A stretch of 64,000 bases of DNA from Closterium sp. Naga37s-1 (Eukaryota; Streptophyta; Zygnematophyceae; Desmidiales; Closteriaceae): assembly GCA_947471745.1 (NCBI GenBank), contig CANJKZ010001109.1, positions 4,641,001-4,705,000 of the forward strand, read 5' to 3'. Below are positions 33,982 through 45,800 of the stretch, piece after piece (position 1 is the stretch's first letter; every line of letters begins with the position of its first letter). The notes under the pieces were generated by a model that saw only the letters and a list, made by a program, of their open reading frames with translations, was not told the DNA's origin and ran no database searches. The position numbers and the translations under genes were made by a program.

Positions 33982-34280
33982 AGGGAGCTGGACGGGCGCA
34001 CGTACTATGACTTTGAGTTTGTGGCGCAGGCATCCAGCTACACTCGCCACGCTCTCGGCACAATCACCATTGCCAGCAGTACGTGCTGCGGCAAGCTTGC
34101 TGCATGTACAGTAGCAGCAGACTTCAGGGGCAGAGAAGATGGTAGAATTAGGGGCCGAGTGGAATCTCTGTTGGTTTTACACCTGTGGGATGATAGCCAC
34201 TCGGTAGCATTGTCCTGCACTTTTCTTGTGTGTGGTACTGTATCCTTTCTCTGGCTGAATCTGTGTGTGTGTGTGTGTGT

Positions 34281-34311
<31 letters not shown>

Positions 34312-34435
34312 CTTGTGTGTTTGTGGTCGTGGTGCAGGCAAGTTCTACACGCTGACAACTGGGGAAAATGAGCGTCGCTGGAGCAAGGTGAATGAGAAGC
34401 TTCGCACAGTGGTGGCTTCATTTGTCACTCTATAG
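33982..34435 (+). CDS. PsbP-domain protein, last two exons (5' part missing)
   Basis: Exon 33982-34078 follows an acceptor CACAG and ends at A|GTACGT; exon 34338-34435 follows GTGCAG and ends in TAG. Joined (phase 1) they encode about 64 residues, including YYDFEFVAQASSYTRHALGT, then TITIASSKFYTLTTGENERRW, then SKVNEKLRTVVASFVTL. This matches the C-terminal half of the Mog1/PsbP fold in PsbP-domain proteins, nucleus-encoded proteins of the thylakoid lumen that aid photosystem assembly (family knowledge). The transit peptide and N-terminal half are not found; upstream lie repeats and the Gypsy-2 remnant, so the gene may be broken or have distant exons. The 259-bp intron carries a (TG)n microsatellite at ~34,262-34,310. 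Which PsbP subfamily cannot be told. Confidence 0.75.
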
Positions 34436-35074
34436 ACTTAAGCAGGATCGCTTGTCTTGTGGTGTCTGTGTGTGTGTGTGTGTGGTGGGGGGGACACATA
34501 AGAATAAGACAACAAAGCATGTGTCTGGTGGTTGATGTGTATGGTAGATAATATATTTTGGTTTCAGAGAATTGAGGTGGCTTGATCACCTGCTTAACGA
34601 ATCGGATGTTTTCAGTGTATCAATTGCACACTACACTTGCAGCGAAGATTCCAGTCGGTGCTGTATTCATGGAGGTGGTCTTCGTGACAGGTCAAACAGG
34701 CCCTGAGTCTTTGCTAAAACCTGCACCAGCACCAAAACCTTATGACTCTTGAGTCATGCCTGAACTGATAAGCTATTTACTGCCCTGATAATTAGAGAGA
34801 TTGGTGATGAAAAATAGAGATCAGTGATGAGACGTACGTTACTTCATTTGGGCTTCTGTACACAATATGGTACATGGAATCAAAGCGAGCAAAGTGCTAT
34901 TGGGAAAGGTAACACTCCACATTTGCGCTATTATACTGCACAACCATTTGTGTACATGTTTCATGACCTTATGCAAGATTGTCCAGCATAATGGCTCCTG
35001 GCACAGCTATGAAGGCACCTCAAAGAAGCCCCTAGGGCCTGATATGTGGTAGCATAATTTAGTCAAAGGTCAAC
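34436..35074. other. Convergent intergenic region
   Basis: Between the 3' ends of the PsbP-domain gene (+) and the protease gene (-). It holds a short (TG)n run near 34,467-34,486 and presumably both 3' UTRs. No further gene is supported. Confidence 0.5.
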
Positions 35075-38000
35075 TCAGAATGTTGATGGTACACAAATAG
35101 ACCTTGCTCCTACAGTACCAGAGCAAGACCTACCATTGTAGTTGCAAAACTGTGCAATTGCGGTTGAGGTAGTTCCACTATAAAAGCGGTAAGCACCTGA
35201 GCATGGCATTGATGGCTGCACAGGCTTGATCCTACCCTTCTTGCATATCCCCATCGTGAACGACCAGTACTCTGCTGTGAGGCAAATCTGGGATCATAGA
35301 AGCATGGGACGGAGCCTCAGGAATAACTAAGGTTGGCGGAGAAACCGAAGCAGACCAACAAGGGATGCATCATAGTCGCACGAGGTCTTTCGGAAACAGT
35401 GCAAAGCTCTCTTACCTTTGCCCACCATTCCGTGCTCCCCCATCCCAGAGAGTTTCCTCCCAGCCCTCACAGTCCTCACCTGTACACCAATGTTGCTGCC
35501 GACAGCGGAGGCAGAGGAAGGGATAGTGGCGGAGCAAATGAGGCCGGGATTGTTGCGGTACAGCGCAGCCCATGAATTGTCACTGGCACTGGCTCCTCCT
35601 GGTGAAGTGCCAGTCCTCTGAAGCAGCTGCTCGCACGTGTCTTGGGGTGTGAGCGTGCCGTATCTCACACACTCGGGAATGGTGAAAGCGAAGGCAGCAC
35701 TGCGCTCGAGGCACACAGAGCGGCCTGCCTTAATGGGCTTGGAGCAGTCAAGGCCGGGGTTGAGAGCGGTGAGATCAGGTTCTGTGAAGCTGAGCTGTCT
35801 GCTGATGTACGCACATGTGTCCCCCTGGAGAGTAGGGCAGAGACAGGGATAGGCTTGGTTCTTGCCCACTGGTTTCGACAAGGACGGGATATATTGGATT
35901 GAGAAGCTTTTTGAGGCGCCTCAAAAGTCATATATTGGATTGAGAAGGATTTGAGGCGCCTCAAAAGTCATACATTGGATTGAGAAGGATTTTGAGGCGC
36001 TTCAAAAGTCATAAATTTGATTGATAAGTATTTTGAGGCGCCTCAAAAGTCATATATTGGTTCGAGAAGGATTTTGAGACGCCTCAAAAGTCATATATTG
36101 GATTGAGAAGGATTTTGAGGCTCCTCAAAAGTCATATATTAGATTGATAAGGATTTTGAGGTGCCTCAAAAGTCATATATTGGATTGAGAAGGACTTTGA
36201 GGCGCCTCAAAAGTCATATATTGGATTGAGAAGGAAATTGAGGCGCCTCAAAAGTCATATATTGGATTGAGAGAAGGATTTTGAGGCGCTTCAAAAGTCA
36301 TATATTGGATTGAGAAGGTGAGCTGGTAGAGCGTAAAATATGGTCTGGGCAAGAAAGCAGCAGGTCTCACGTTGAGGGAGTAGAAGAAGGCAGTGCAGGG
36401 TGTGGCGGGAGTACCATCAAGCTGAAGAACACTGCCCTTGGGCAATGGCTGGCTGCAATCAATGCCCTGCATTGGGAAACACGTGCATGGGAGAGAGGGT
36501 CGTATGGGCAAGACCACATGGGCAAGACCACATGGGCAAGACCACATGGGCAAGGCCCCCACTCCTCTCTGGATCCTGATGAGAATAACGTCGTCAGACC
36601 TTAGTACCCAAGAGAGCATTCTAGGAGTCGGTCAATGGAAAGGGTTCTAGGAGATACGATACGCTAGGAGTATCTCTACCATGTTGGGAGGGGTGTAACT
36701 GATGTGAGCGTGAAAGGAGGATGTCAATTAGTAGCTATACGATCGGGAACCAGGCTGCATTGAAGTGAGGACTCACGGGAGCCATGGAGAGAAGTGATAT
36801 GGAAAGTGCAAGGGATACATGGAAACATGCAATCCAAATGACAGATGATGGCCCGAAACTCCCACCCACCCCATCTTCACCCACAATGTTTTGGTCTGTG
36901 AAGTCAGTCAGTGAGAGGCCGACGAGGGGATGAACATCGGAGCACCACCAGTTGTCTCCACTGACTGTCATTGTGGTGGCCGTGGTGTTGGCTGCAGACA
37001 AGAAATGGGAGTGAGAGAGACACAGGCAATGAAAAAGAGACAGAGAGCCTCTAAAGATCTGCAGAAATAGAGAGGAAATTAGAGAAAGGGAAGTTGCCGC
37101 CCTCCTCAACCAAACGGAGGTTACCAGGCATATTCACAAGCAAAGGAGAACTACAGACATATTAATGCCACCTACTTGGATCGCAGGTTGGAAACCCGTC
37201 AACGGTTGTGCTGGTAACGTGGTTGGGAGGGCAGATGCAGGAGTAGGCGCCCTTGCTATCGTTGATGCATGCTCCCACGTAGCAGGGGTTCTTGAAGTAT
37301 GACCCACACACGTCCACTGCCACTCGTGTTCCGGGGTGGGAGATACAGAGAATTGAGACAGATATATAATTCAAGATGAAAAGGAGGGGAAAAATGGGAA
37401 TAGAAGAAGGGGTATACGGAATTGCGCTCCAATCCGGACAAATGGCAACCAAACCTTTGACCGCTGCAGCTAGGGCACCTCTAGCACATGTGAGACACGA
37501 GCAGGAGTACTATTTAGAACACCTTTGTAAGGATTTCAAGAGGAGTCTTGTTTCTCACCTCGCTGGCCCCACTCTCTATGCAAGCACTGCATATATTTGG
37601 GAACTTTGCGTGCCAAAACAGCCAGACAAACTTTGTTGCGGGACAAATCTACGTGCCCTTCTACTCACCTGTTAAATTGCCACAGAACTCACCATAAGCA
37701 CATGTGTTGGAACCGTATCCCTTCTCAGCCTCCACAAAGGGCTGCACAGGAGCGGTCGGAATATTGCAGGAGCAGTTGTTGGTGGTGTCTGTCGTCCCCT
37801 GGCACTGGAAGCGACCACACGGGTTCATGCTCGGCTGCGAATCCCCATCGCCCTTGTAGCTGCTCTGGCCGCAGGGGTCGCCTGGAACTGGGAGGTGGCA
37901 AAGAGGACACACTTGAGGAACATGAGAATGGAGGTTGGCGGTCGACAGCTAACGAACAGCTAACAAACAGATAGCAAGTATCCACAGTGGCGAAGCACCA

Positions 38001-40046
38001 TTCAGTGCACATGTGACATGTATGATGCCATGACCGACCACTAGTGGAAGAGAAGTCAGCATTTCGGCTTGCTTGCAGAGTGAAACAGGGCCACTTAAGA
38101 ACCCCTTGCGTGCTTTGTAATATGCCACCCTTGCTTGGTAATGAGGTGGATATGACCAAGTAGATATGACTTACTCTTGACGATGGGGTAGATGCCAGGC
38201 AGCACGTTAATGCCACACACGCCATCCCCTCCCTGAATGTCCATGCGCATGTGGCCTCTCTTGCCCCACTCCTCTCCCCACGAGTTGCGGATGATCCAAA
38301 ACGGAGGAGCAATGCGGTTCTGGCTGCCATCGTTTCTTGTGATGAAGTAGCCAATAACGAGTACAACGTGGTTGAGATTGCCCGTGTAGCAACCAGGATC
38401 CTGGTACTTGAATGTCTGAAACAAAATGGGGCCACAACAAACATAGATGGGGAGTTCAAGAAGCAGAGTCATATGGGTATGAAGAAGCGGTGGAAGGGGT
38501 TAAAGGACGAAGCACTGCAAAGTAATGGTAATTGGTCTATACGATCCAAATTCATAGCAGAATAGCACCAGGAGTATCTGCCATAACTCAGCCATAACCT
38601 GAGTTATTTGACAAGATTTGACAATTTGAATGGAATCTGAGAGAGAGTTGCAGCGACTCACCCCATCATACAGCATGAAGGTTGGAGATGCCTCAATGTG
38701 AACCACCACTGGCTGCTGCTGCACGGCCAGCATGAGCCCCACATACCCCTTAAACCGCGCTCGTTCAAACGCCTGCACCGGATATGTTGTTGCCTAGGGC
38801 CACGAGGGGGAAGCATTGTTGGATGGGGAAAGATGGGAAGTGGTTTAGTTTGGGGGAGCTTGACAAAGTTGTGAAACTAGAGAGTGGTGCAACCGTTGCT
38901 CCTCCTGATGCAGGGCACACGGAATAATTTCCACCATGGCAGATGGTGGTTTTACGAATCAGCAACCAATCTCTCGGCCAAGTTGATATACTCTCCTGAC
39001 TGATTGGATGAGGTGATCTGGCTTCTAGTTTCAAGCCCAAGAGCAGCCAAGCTGGCAAAGTGACCCTCCATAAATCTCACACCCATAAACCTTTGATGTC
39101 TTTATCCCACCTCACAAGATACATACATACATACATACATACATACATACATACATACATACATACATACATACATACATACATACATACATACATACAT
39201 ACATACATACATACATACATACATACATACATACATACATACATACATACATACATACCACGTCCTCATTCTGTTTACCCTACCAGGTCACTGTCCCCTG
39301 TGAGACCACTGGCGGCATCGAGAGCTGTGAGCGTCTCAAAAGCCTGGGTGGGGGAGCCGCCAGCAGAGCACTTGTCTGAATCAGTGAGACCCATGAGCGC
39401 AAAGAGACCCTCCACTGACAGCCAAGGAGCGCTCTGCTGCTTTGCAATGCCGTATGCCGCCTCCACACTCGCCACCACCGCATACGCCCAGCACGCATCT
39501 GAGCAGGAAAGGTAGATCATTCAGTCAGGTTGAGTTACAGTATATAAGGTTCCTTGTCTTGATTAGGTGTAGACTTCTCATCCCAAACCTCTCTAACCTG
39601 ATCAATCCAAAATTTGACAATTTGAATGGAATCTCCAGCTTTTGTTTTGTTGAATTCTATTAATGTACTGTACTTACTGCAGTGAACACACGGAAGTGAA
39701 AATATTGCGATCATCTTTCCACTCACTGCAGTCGTTTTGGTTCTTGACAGGCCAGTTGAGGAAGGGCACATTGTCCCACGTGTGGAAGTCACGAATGCTC
39801 CACGAGTCCGCTCTGGTGGCCGACAGCTTGAAGTCAGCACTCACATAGCGCGAAAAGGGACTGGCTCGAGATGGTGCAAATGTGGCCTCTGACAATGAGA
39901 AGCCGAGGGCTGTGAGGGGTGGGAAGGGGTGGAGATGAAGGGAGATGTGGATGGGTAGTGGTTGAAAGGCATGGCACGGTCTGAACCCAATTCCTTGCAA
40001 GCTCCAATTGATTGCAAAGAAGTTAGACATGTGAGAAATTGACTGT

Positions 40047-40102
<56 letters not shown>

Positions 40103-41675
40103 TACAGAGCAGAAGGCTCCTCCTCAAGCATATCAGAAATGATTTGAAAAGGATAAGAAGGGAGTTAGAAGCAATCCCCAATGACCTCAGCTGAAACCGC
40201 CAAGTTAGCTGGTGTTGAGAGTGAAGCGAGCAAGACGCTTGTTGGTGACCCACTTAGCGGAGTGAAGGCACACACATTCCAGACACAATCTCAGATGGGA
40301 AGGCAGGACTTGAAACTATGGAGGAGCCTTTAGGATGGGTGGTGAAGTCGGTTCTTGGAAGAGGTATGTGTTGACAGGAGTTGGCCCCGCCATCGCTTGG
40401 GCGAAGCCGACTTCACGGTCGGGTGCGCAGGAGGTGCAGCCGACCGCCTGCAGTGGTCGACGCCGACCTGAGCGAGCAGGTCGACAAAGTTGGTCGACCT
40501 GCGCGAGACCACTGTGACGCCGCCGACGACGGGAAGCCGGCGGCCGACTTCAACTGGGTGGTCGACGAAGGAGGCCGTCGACCGGAGGGCGCCGACTTGT
40601 GGGCGCCGACCGACGGGGCCGGAGACGTTGCCCGGCCTGTTGTGTAACAAGGGCGACGAAGTCCTGCGGAGGTGCGCGAACGTTGCCAGCTGTTTGGTGA
40701 AGTCGACCTGCGAGGTGGTATCCCGAGGTTGATGTGGCCCATTAGGCGCAACCATCGGCACGTGGTCGACTTGGCACCCGCGCAACGTTCGTGGCAATGC
40801 ACGACGTGCACAACGTCTACAAGCACCTGCGACACACATGCACTTACAGTCACATGCGGTTGCAGCGTTGGCGGGCCGCTCTACTGCAGTGTTCGCAAGC
40901 CGCCTTGGTGTAGTGTTAACAAGCCGCCGACTTGCTCTGTTGGCAGGCCGCCTTTCTGCAATGCTGGCGCGGTGCCAACCTGCAGTTCTGCCAGGTCACC
41001 GACTTTGCTGCGGCGGCGGTCGACCTGCCTGTGTGCTATTGCATCTGATGTAGTCATTGTTGAGTATCATTCTTGCATAAATGTATCCAACTTTTGCTAG
41101 TGAAATTCTTGCCAAATTTCCCCGTGAATGCGGATGTAGATAGAACACAAGCAACACTACGACCATTCGTACCACCTGTGCTTCCTTCCGTAGTTCAGCT
41201 CCTGGTGTAGAGTGACTCTCCACAGTCTTGCCTTGCTTGGGGAAGACAGTTTCCAACTGCTCGAGCTCCCTATGGGTTGTTTGCACCTTGGTGACGTAAT
41301 CAACCATCCCCCTTCGGATCGCACAATCAAAGCTAGCTAAACTTTTCTCGTGGTGGTTTTGCACGTAGCTTACTAACAGTGACCGATGGCGACGTGGTGG
41401 GGAAATTATGGACGATATGTGAGCACAATAAATGTCTGAACATACAGAAGGTTCTGTGTTGCCACATGACATGTAGCTCACCTTGCTCCTTGGTCTGAAC
41501 GACCTTGGATGAAGGGGCGCCTGTTGAGAAAAACACAAGACGAAAGATAAGCACAGAAGCCAGAGAGTGGGGGTTGGGTCTTGGATAGGGAGAGAGCACC
41601 ACAACAGTGGGTAGCAAAGGCAAGTTCGTGCAAAATAGCTACCACTAACCACCATCTCGATAAATGCCTAGCCAT
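35075..41675 (-). CDS. Secreted papain-like (C1A) cysteine protease with EGF-like and three LysM domains
   Basis: Spliced model (minus): 41675-41603 signal peptide (MARHLSRWWLVVAIL...FATHC); 41520-41482; 41372 to ~41222 (coil-like); 39888-39727; 39498-39284; 38793-38662; 38415-38175; 37887-37693; 37316-37176; 36991-36885; 36466-36371; 35824-35480; possibly 35274-35075. From 39888 to 35480 every junction has GT/AG and matching phase. Catalytic residues: Gln in VKNQNDC, Cys in ACWAYAVVASVEAAYG (split by an intron), His in LNHVVLVIGY, Asn in IIRNSWGEEWG. A Cys-rich linker (DPCGQSSYKG), an EGF-like exon (VDVCGSYFKNPC...YSCICPPN) and LysM domains follow (MTVSGDNWWCSDV...LQL; GDTCAYISRQL...VCLER; VRYGTLTPQDTC...NNPGLIC). 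LysM binds chitin or peptidoglycan-type glycans, so wall or matrix proteolysis is likely (inference). The pro-region, the joint around the solo LTR and the last exon are uncertain. Confidence 0.8.
35886..36325. repeat. 41-bp palindrome-containing minisatellite in a protease intron
   Basis: Ten or so copies of a ~41-bp unit, each centred on the palindrome TTTTGAGGCGCCTCAAAA followed by GTCATATATTGGATTGAG. It lies in the intron between the two LysM-encoding exons 36466-36371 and 35824-35480. Confidence 0.92.
39118..39258. repeat. (ATAC)n microsatellite
   Basis: About 35 uninterrupted ATAC units (140 bp) in the intron of the protease gene just 3' of the catalytic-Cys exon. A (TG)n run of ~46 bp lies at 40,053-40,099 in an upstream intron. 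Confidence 0.95.
40340..41221 (+). repeat. Probable solo LTR of the Copia-3 lineage inside the protease gene
   Basis: GC-rich, GTCGAC-rich block whose right half (40,860-41,221) aligns with the Copia-3 LTR and ends at the same GAGTGACTCTCC. No internal element sequence accompanies it, so LTR-LTR recombination is likely. The left edge (about 40,340) is approximate and I could not identify a target duplication. It lies between exon 41372-~41222 and exon 39888-39727 of the protease model. Confidence 0.65.
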
Positions 41676-42166
41676 GGCAGGAGACACAATCATCAGTGCC
41701 CAGCAAAGACTCAATTGAAAACCCATTACATAGTGTATTTTTCATCAGAAATGAGCCAAGGCTTGAACCCAAATCGGCTCGAAAGGAACCGAGTTGGGCC
41801 AGAGGGATGGTCGAACCGAACCCGAACGGGTTCAAGTCAAACATGTTGATTTGGCCGAACCGTTCAAGTTCGGTTCGACCCAGCGTTCATGCAAGATTTT
41901 GGAAATTAAAAGAAAGGGTACGAGAGGAAATTGGAGTTTGAACTTCTTTCTTGGACCGTAGAAGTAGATCCCGCACAATCCAAACCTCACGAGTTGACTC
42001 GTCGTTCTTCGAATGGTCCATATGAACGAGGAATGAAAATGAAAATACCCTAGATCGGATTCTTATTCCTGCCTATTTCTCATCATAAACCATTGCCATC
42101 ACTACCAGCAACCATCCACCACCACCACCCCGAATTTTATCATCAAGGCAGTCAGCGTCATCCCAC
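41676..42166. other. Short gap between protease and LRR-lectin genes
   Basis: About 490 bp. It contains one copy of the dispersed GGTTCAACC/GGTTCGGC repeat (41,760-41,885). No kinase or transmembrane exon is visible. It is either a compact head-to-tail intergenic region or an intron if the two genes are one unit. Confidence 0.5.
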
Positions 42167-42809
42167 CTGCCCAGAATAGCCTTGCCTGTTTGCACAGCGG
42201 AGAAGAGAATGCCATGCAGCTGGAAAGCAGTAGACGCCGTAAACCCAAACGAGAACGCGGCACGCTGCTGCTTCACCCGCGGCTGCAGCACAGCACACAG
42301 CGACACACCCTTCTGCAGCAGCAGCGGCTCCTCTGGCTTTTCGTTCGAGCTCGCCAAGAAGACTCGAAAGGTGCCCGGATCCCCAGGCTCATAATCCACC
42401 CACGCTGTGTATGCATCGCCATCCGTGAACATGAATGGTGAAACCTTCGACACCACAGGTTCCCCTTTACCATTCATGTTCAGCCCCACGCGCTGGTGAC
42501 TCTCTTTGATGTCAAATGTAACGGCTATGCTCCGAGCTCCCATCCCGCTGTACCCCACACCTCCTGGTTTCCCTGCCTTGGCCGTTGCGGCAATCACAAA
42601 CGCAAAGCCGCTGGGCCCCGCGCGACCAGAGTGGCGCTTGAGAGCAAAGGTGAAGTTGACAGTGAATGCCAACTCCAAGCCACATCTTGAGGTCACACCA
42701 GGCGGGTAGATGAATAGGGTCACAGGCTTTCCTGCAAACTTCCCCACTGTTTCCTGCTGTGTTCCCTTGGTGAGAACCGTGAATGGTGGGAGAATTCCCC
42801 TTGAGGTGG
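42167..42809 (-). other. L-type lectin domain exon
   Basis: 643-nt exon giving about 214 residues, the normal size of a legume-lectin fold. It enters in phase 1 after CTCTCCAG and leaves in phase 2 at a GTGGGA donor. Key features: FTVNFTF strand, FVIAATAKAGKPGGVG loop, RSIAVTFD strand with the acidic residue expected of AVEFDT-like motifs, and FSFGFTASTAFQLHGILFS near the end. If the donor is not used the frame adds 31 residues, including a weakly hydrophobic WLLVVMAMVY, and stops. Confidence 0.82.
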
Positions 42810-45800
42810 CTGGAGAGTTGCGAGGGAAGGGCAGCGGTGCATGGGGCAGAGGAAGGATGGGAGTGAGTGGGAGGAGAGCATCGGAATGTGTATGTGTTAA
42901 GTTGTGCAAACCGGATCATATGGTCAAACCCTATGGGAGTGACGTCCGTAGATATGGGGTCTGTGCCTTGTCTATGGTGATGGCACCGTGATTCAGCATG
43001 AGGCACCGTGATTCAGCATGCTCAGCAAGTATGATTAGCCTGCGGTAATTGCAGCAGAGCATGGTTTAACTAAATGTGTGCGAGCTAGAAAGCGAGGAAA
43101 TGAGTAGAAAGTGCATCACTAAGGAGCACCAAGACTACGACGTCCTTAGACCCTTCTCCGTAAAGCATGCTACAATCGCTGCTCACCTCCTGTGAATGGG
43201 ACACAGCGAAGTAATCCAAACTGCTTGAACCGTGCACCACACAGGCACGTTGGAACCAAACTGGGCCCGTCTGGGTAGCACACGCCACGACCACCACAGG
43301 CAGCAGTGGTTGGAGAGACGCCACAGAAAGCCAGACACTGCGCTGGTGGCCGCTGTAGTTGACCACAGGCCTTTTCTTGTGTGAAGCAGTTGGCTACGAT
43401 GCTGTGTATGCTGCAGTTGGCTTCAGACCCTCGCATCACACCCGACAGGTAGTTGCTGGAGAGGTCTGCTTTGGTGCCCGAAAGATTTACAAGGGGACCT
43501 GTGAGGTAGTTGCGAGAGAGATCGCTGGAGGAGGTAGGGGAGAGAGAAAGGGAGGTGTTATCTCAAAAGAGCTGGATGAAAAATAAAAATAGCAGGAGAG
43601 AATAAGGGAGAAGAGAGGTCAATGGAGAGTGAGCACGGGTTTGGACTGGCATCGAGAGGAGGAAAATGGCAGAGAGGGGAGGAGAAGAAGCTAGAATACA
43701 ACATATAAAGGTGATTTCTCTATCGTAGTTAGTCTACTCATAGTTTTTGTGGGTTGGATGTTTCACCAGTATCCCAACCCTACCCAGATGTGATCAGGTG
43801 AAATCTCCAACCCACCAATTGAAACAATTTCAGCCGATCTGATCTGACCAAGCATTGCTCTTTGACTTGGCTCGATCGACACCATTTTGACGCGTATGAT
43901 TTTTCAGAGATTCTCAAAAATCAGATATAATCTTGAGGACTAGAACATAGAACCATGAGCTTTTCAGGCTGGTAGGCCTGGACCAAGTGGATGGGGTCGA
44001 CTACACCCGCCGGTTCAGCCAGGTTCCAACCGAACGGGACCACCTTCATCACCTAGTTATACAGGTTTTACAGGCTTGCGATGTGAGGATCTATATTGCA
44101 GGGAGGATTGAGGCGGTGAGGTGATTGGTCCATCCATGCACGACCTTAGCATATTAATAAGGAACGATCCGTACATAGCGAAACACAACGATCTGGGAAA
44201 CGGGAAAATGTCGACCTTTGGTTGGGATCTTCAACATTATTGCCCCCCGCCAATAAGTTAAGGTTGATGGATTTGGGCAGGGTTCAGAGAATATCGACTA
44301 AAGGTGAGCAAAGAGTTTTCTTAAGTTCATTAATCCTCAAACCTAGCCTTGAGGGTCTGTCTGGGCCAAAGGTTAATTCCAACCACACGTAGGGTTGACT
44401 GACCCTAGATAGGCACCCAAACTAAGGTTGCGTGCATAATTACCCAAGCTATGTGCAGCAATATGCAAAATGTAAAGTGGGGTGTGAAATGGAGTGGAAA
44501 AGGTTGGAGGGAGGGGCAGAACGGGGAACACAGCCAAGCAAAGGGGCTTACAGGGAAATTAGGTTCCTAAGGTTGCTGATTGCGGTGGGAATTGTGCCAG
44601 TGAGCTGATTGCCAGAAAGGATTCTGCACGGATTAACATGAAAGCCATGCGGTAGGTAGACACAAGGATCTCAACTTTGCAGACAGAGGCATAAAAGGCA
44701 ACGCAACGGACACTGTTCCCGAGGTGTGTGCAGAATGGCAGCAGATAGATGGGGTTAGGAGTGTGAAGGGAAATGTGTTGTTTTCTTGCACCAGTGCATG
44801 TATTCCGTGTACAGAATGGGCATGGAAGAGAGCATGAGAGAGGGGGGGGAGAGTGAGAGAGAGGGGGAAACAAGACAGCAGTAGCAATAGGAAAAGCAAG
44901 GAATGGAGGGGACGGGACAGATCATGTGAGGTGTGATATGACGATGGGAAAAGAGGGAAACGAGAGGTGTGCAAAAGTTCTGAGGTTAAAGGACTAGAAA
45001 GGACGACATATTAGAGTGCGAATGGGGAAGCAACAAGAAAGGATGTATGAAAAAAACACAGAGGGAGAAGGGTAAAAGCGTTAGGCCTACGTATCTTGAA
45101 TACATTGCTGCTTACATACTTCAGAGAAAACCTTGCTTTGACCCAAACTGCGGCAGGTCGAACCAAGCCCCTTCATGTTTCGATCTGACGGCTTGAGTGT
45201 TGAGTCATGAGCTGTTCAGGCTGGTTCAACCCAAACCAAGGTGGTTGTTGATTTGCACCAGCAAGTTTGACCAGGTTCGGCTCAAACAATTCATGTTTGG
45301 TACTTGTTCGTGTCTACTCACAAGGCTTGAATGTCTGTCAGGTTGCCAATTGCAGCAGGGATTGAGCCAGTGAGCTGGTTGGCATAAAGGTAGCTGCAAA
45401 CACGAACATAAGTGGGCATGTGGTAAATAGATACAGGGAGGTTACGTTTGCATGATAACGAGAAGCAGATAGGAGCAACCCCATCAGCAGCGGAAATCTG
45501 AAAAACAGCAACAGAGGCATAAAGGCAACGCAACGGACATTGTTCCGAGATGTGTGTTGAATGGGAGGAGATAAATGGGTTAGGAGAGTGAAGGGAAATG
45601 TGTTGTTTTCTTGCACCAGGGCATGTATTCCGTGTACTGGGCATGGGAGAGAGCATGAGAGAGGGAGAGAGTAGGTAGGACCAATAGGAAAAGCAAGGAA
45701 TGAGGAGGACGGGACAAATCATGTGAGGTGTGATATGAAAAAGAGGGGCACAAGGAGTGTGCAAAGCTTTTGATGTTGAAGGACTGGAAAGGATGACATA

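Noticed and set aside
33600..34120. Pyrimidine-rich Leu/Ser-rich frames upstream of the PsbP exons
   Set aside because: Composition of polypyrimidine tracts; they do not join the PsbP exon in phase.
35886..36325. Palindromic 41-bp repeats as CRISPR
   Set aside because: The intervening sequence is the same in every unit and no cas genes exist; it is an intronic minisatellite.
39060..39258. Repetitive HTYIHTYIHTYI protein
   Set aside because: Translation of an (ATAC)n microsatellite in an intron.
42073..42166. Membrane anchor at the end of the unspliced lectin frame (WLLVVMAMVY)
   Set aside because: Too short for a transmembrane helix and lying after a likely splice donor; not claimed.
40340..42166. 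Kinase domain completing an LRR receptor kinase
   Set aside because: No HRD, DFG or glycine-loop pattern found on the minus strand below the lectin exon; the space is filled by the protease gene and an LTR.
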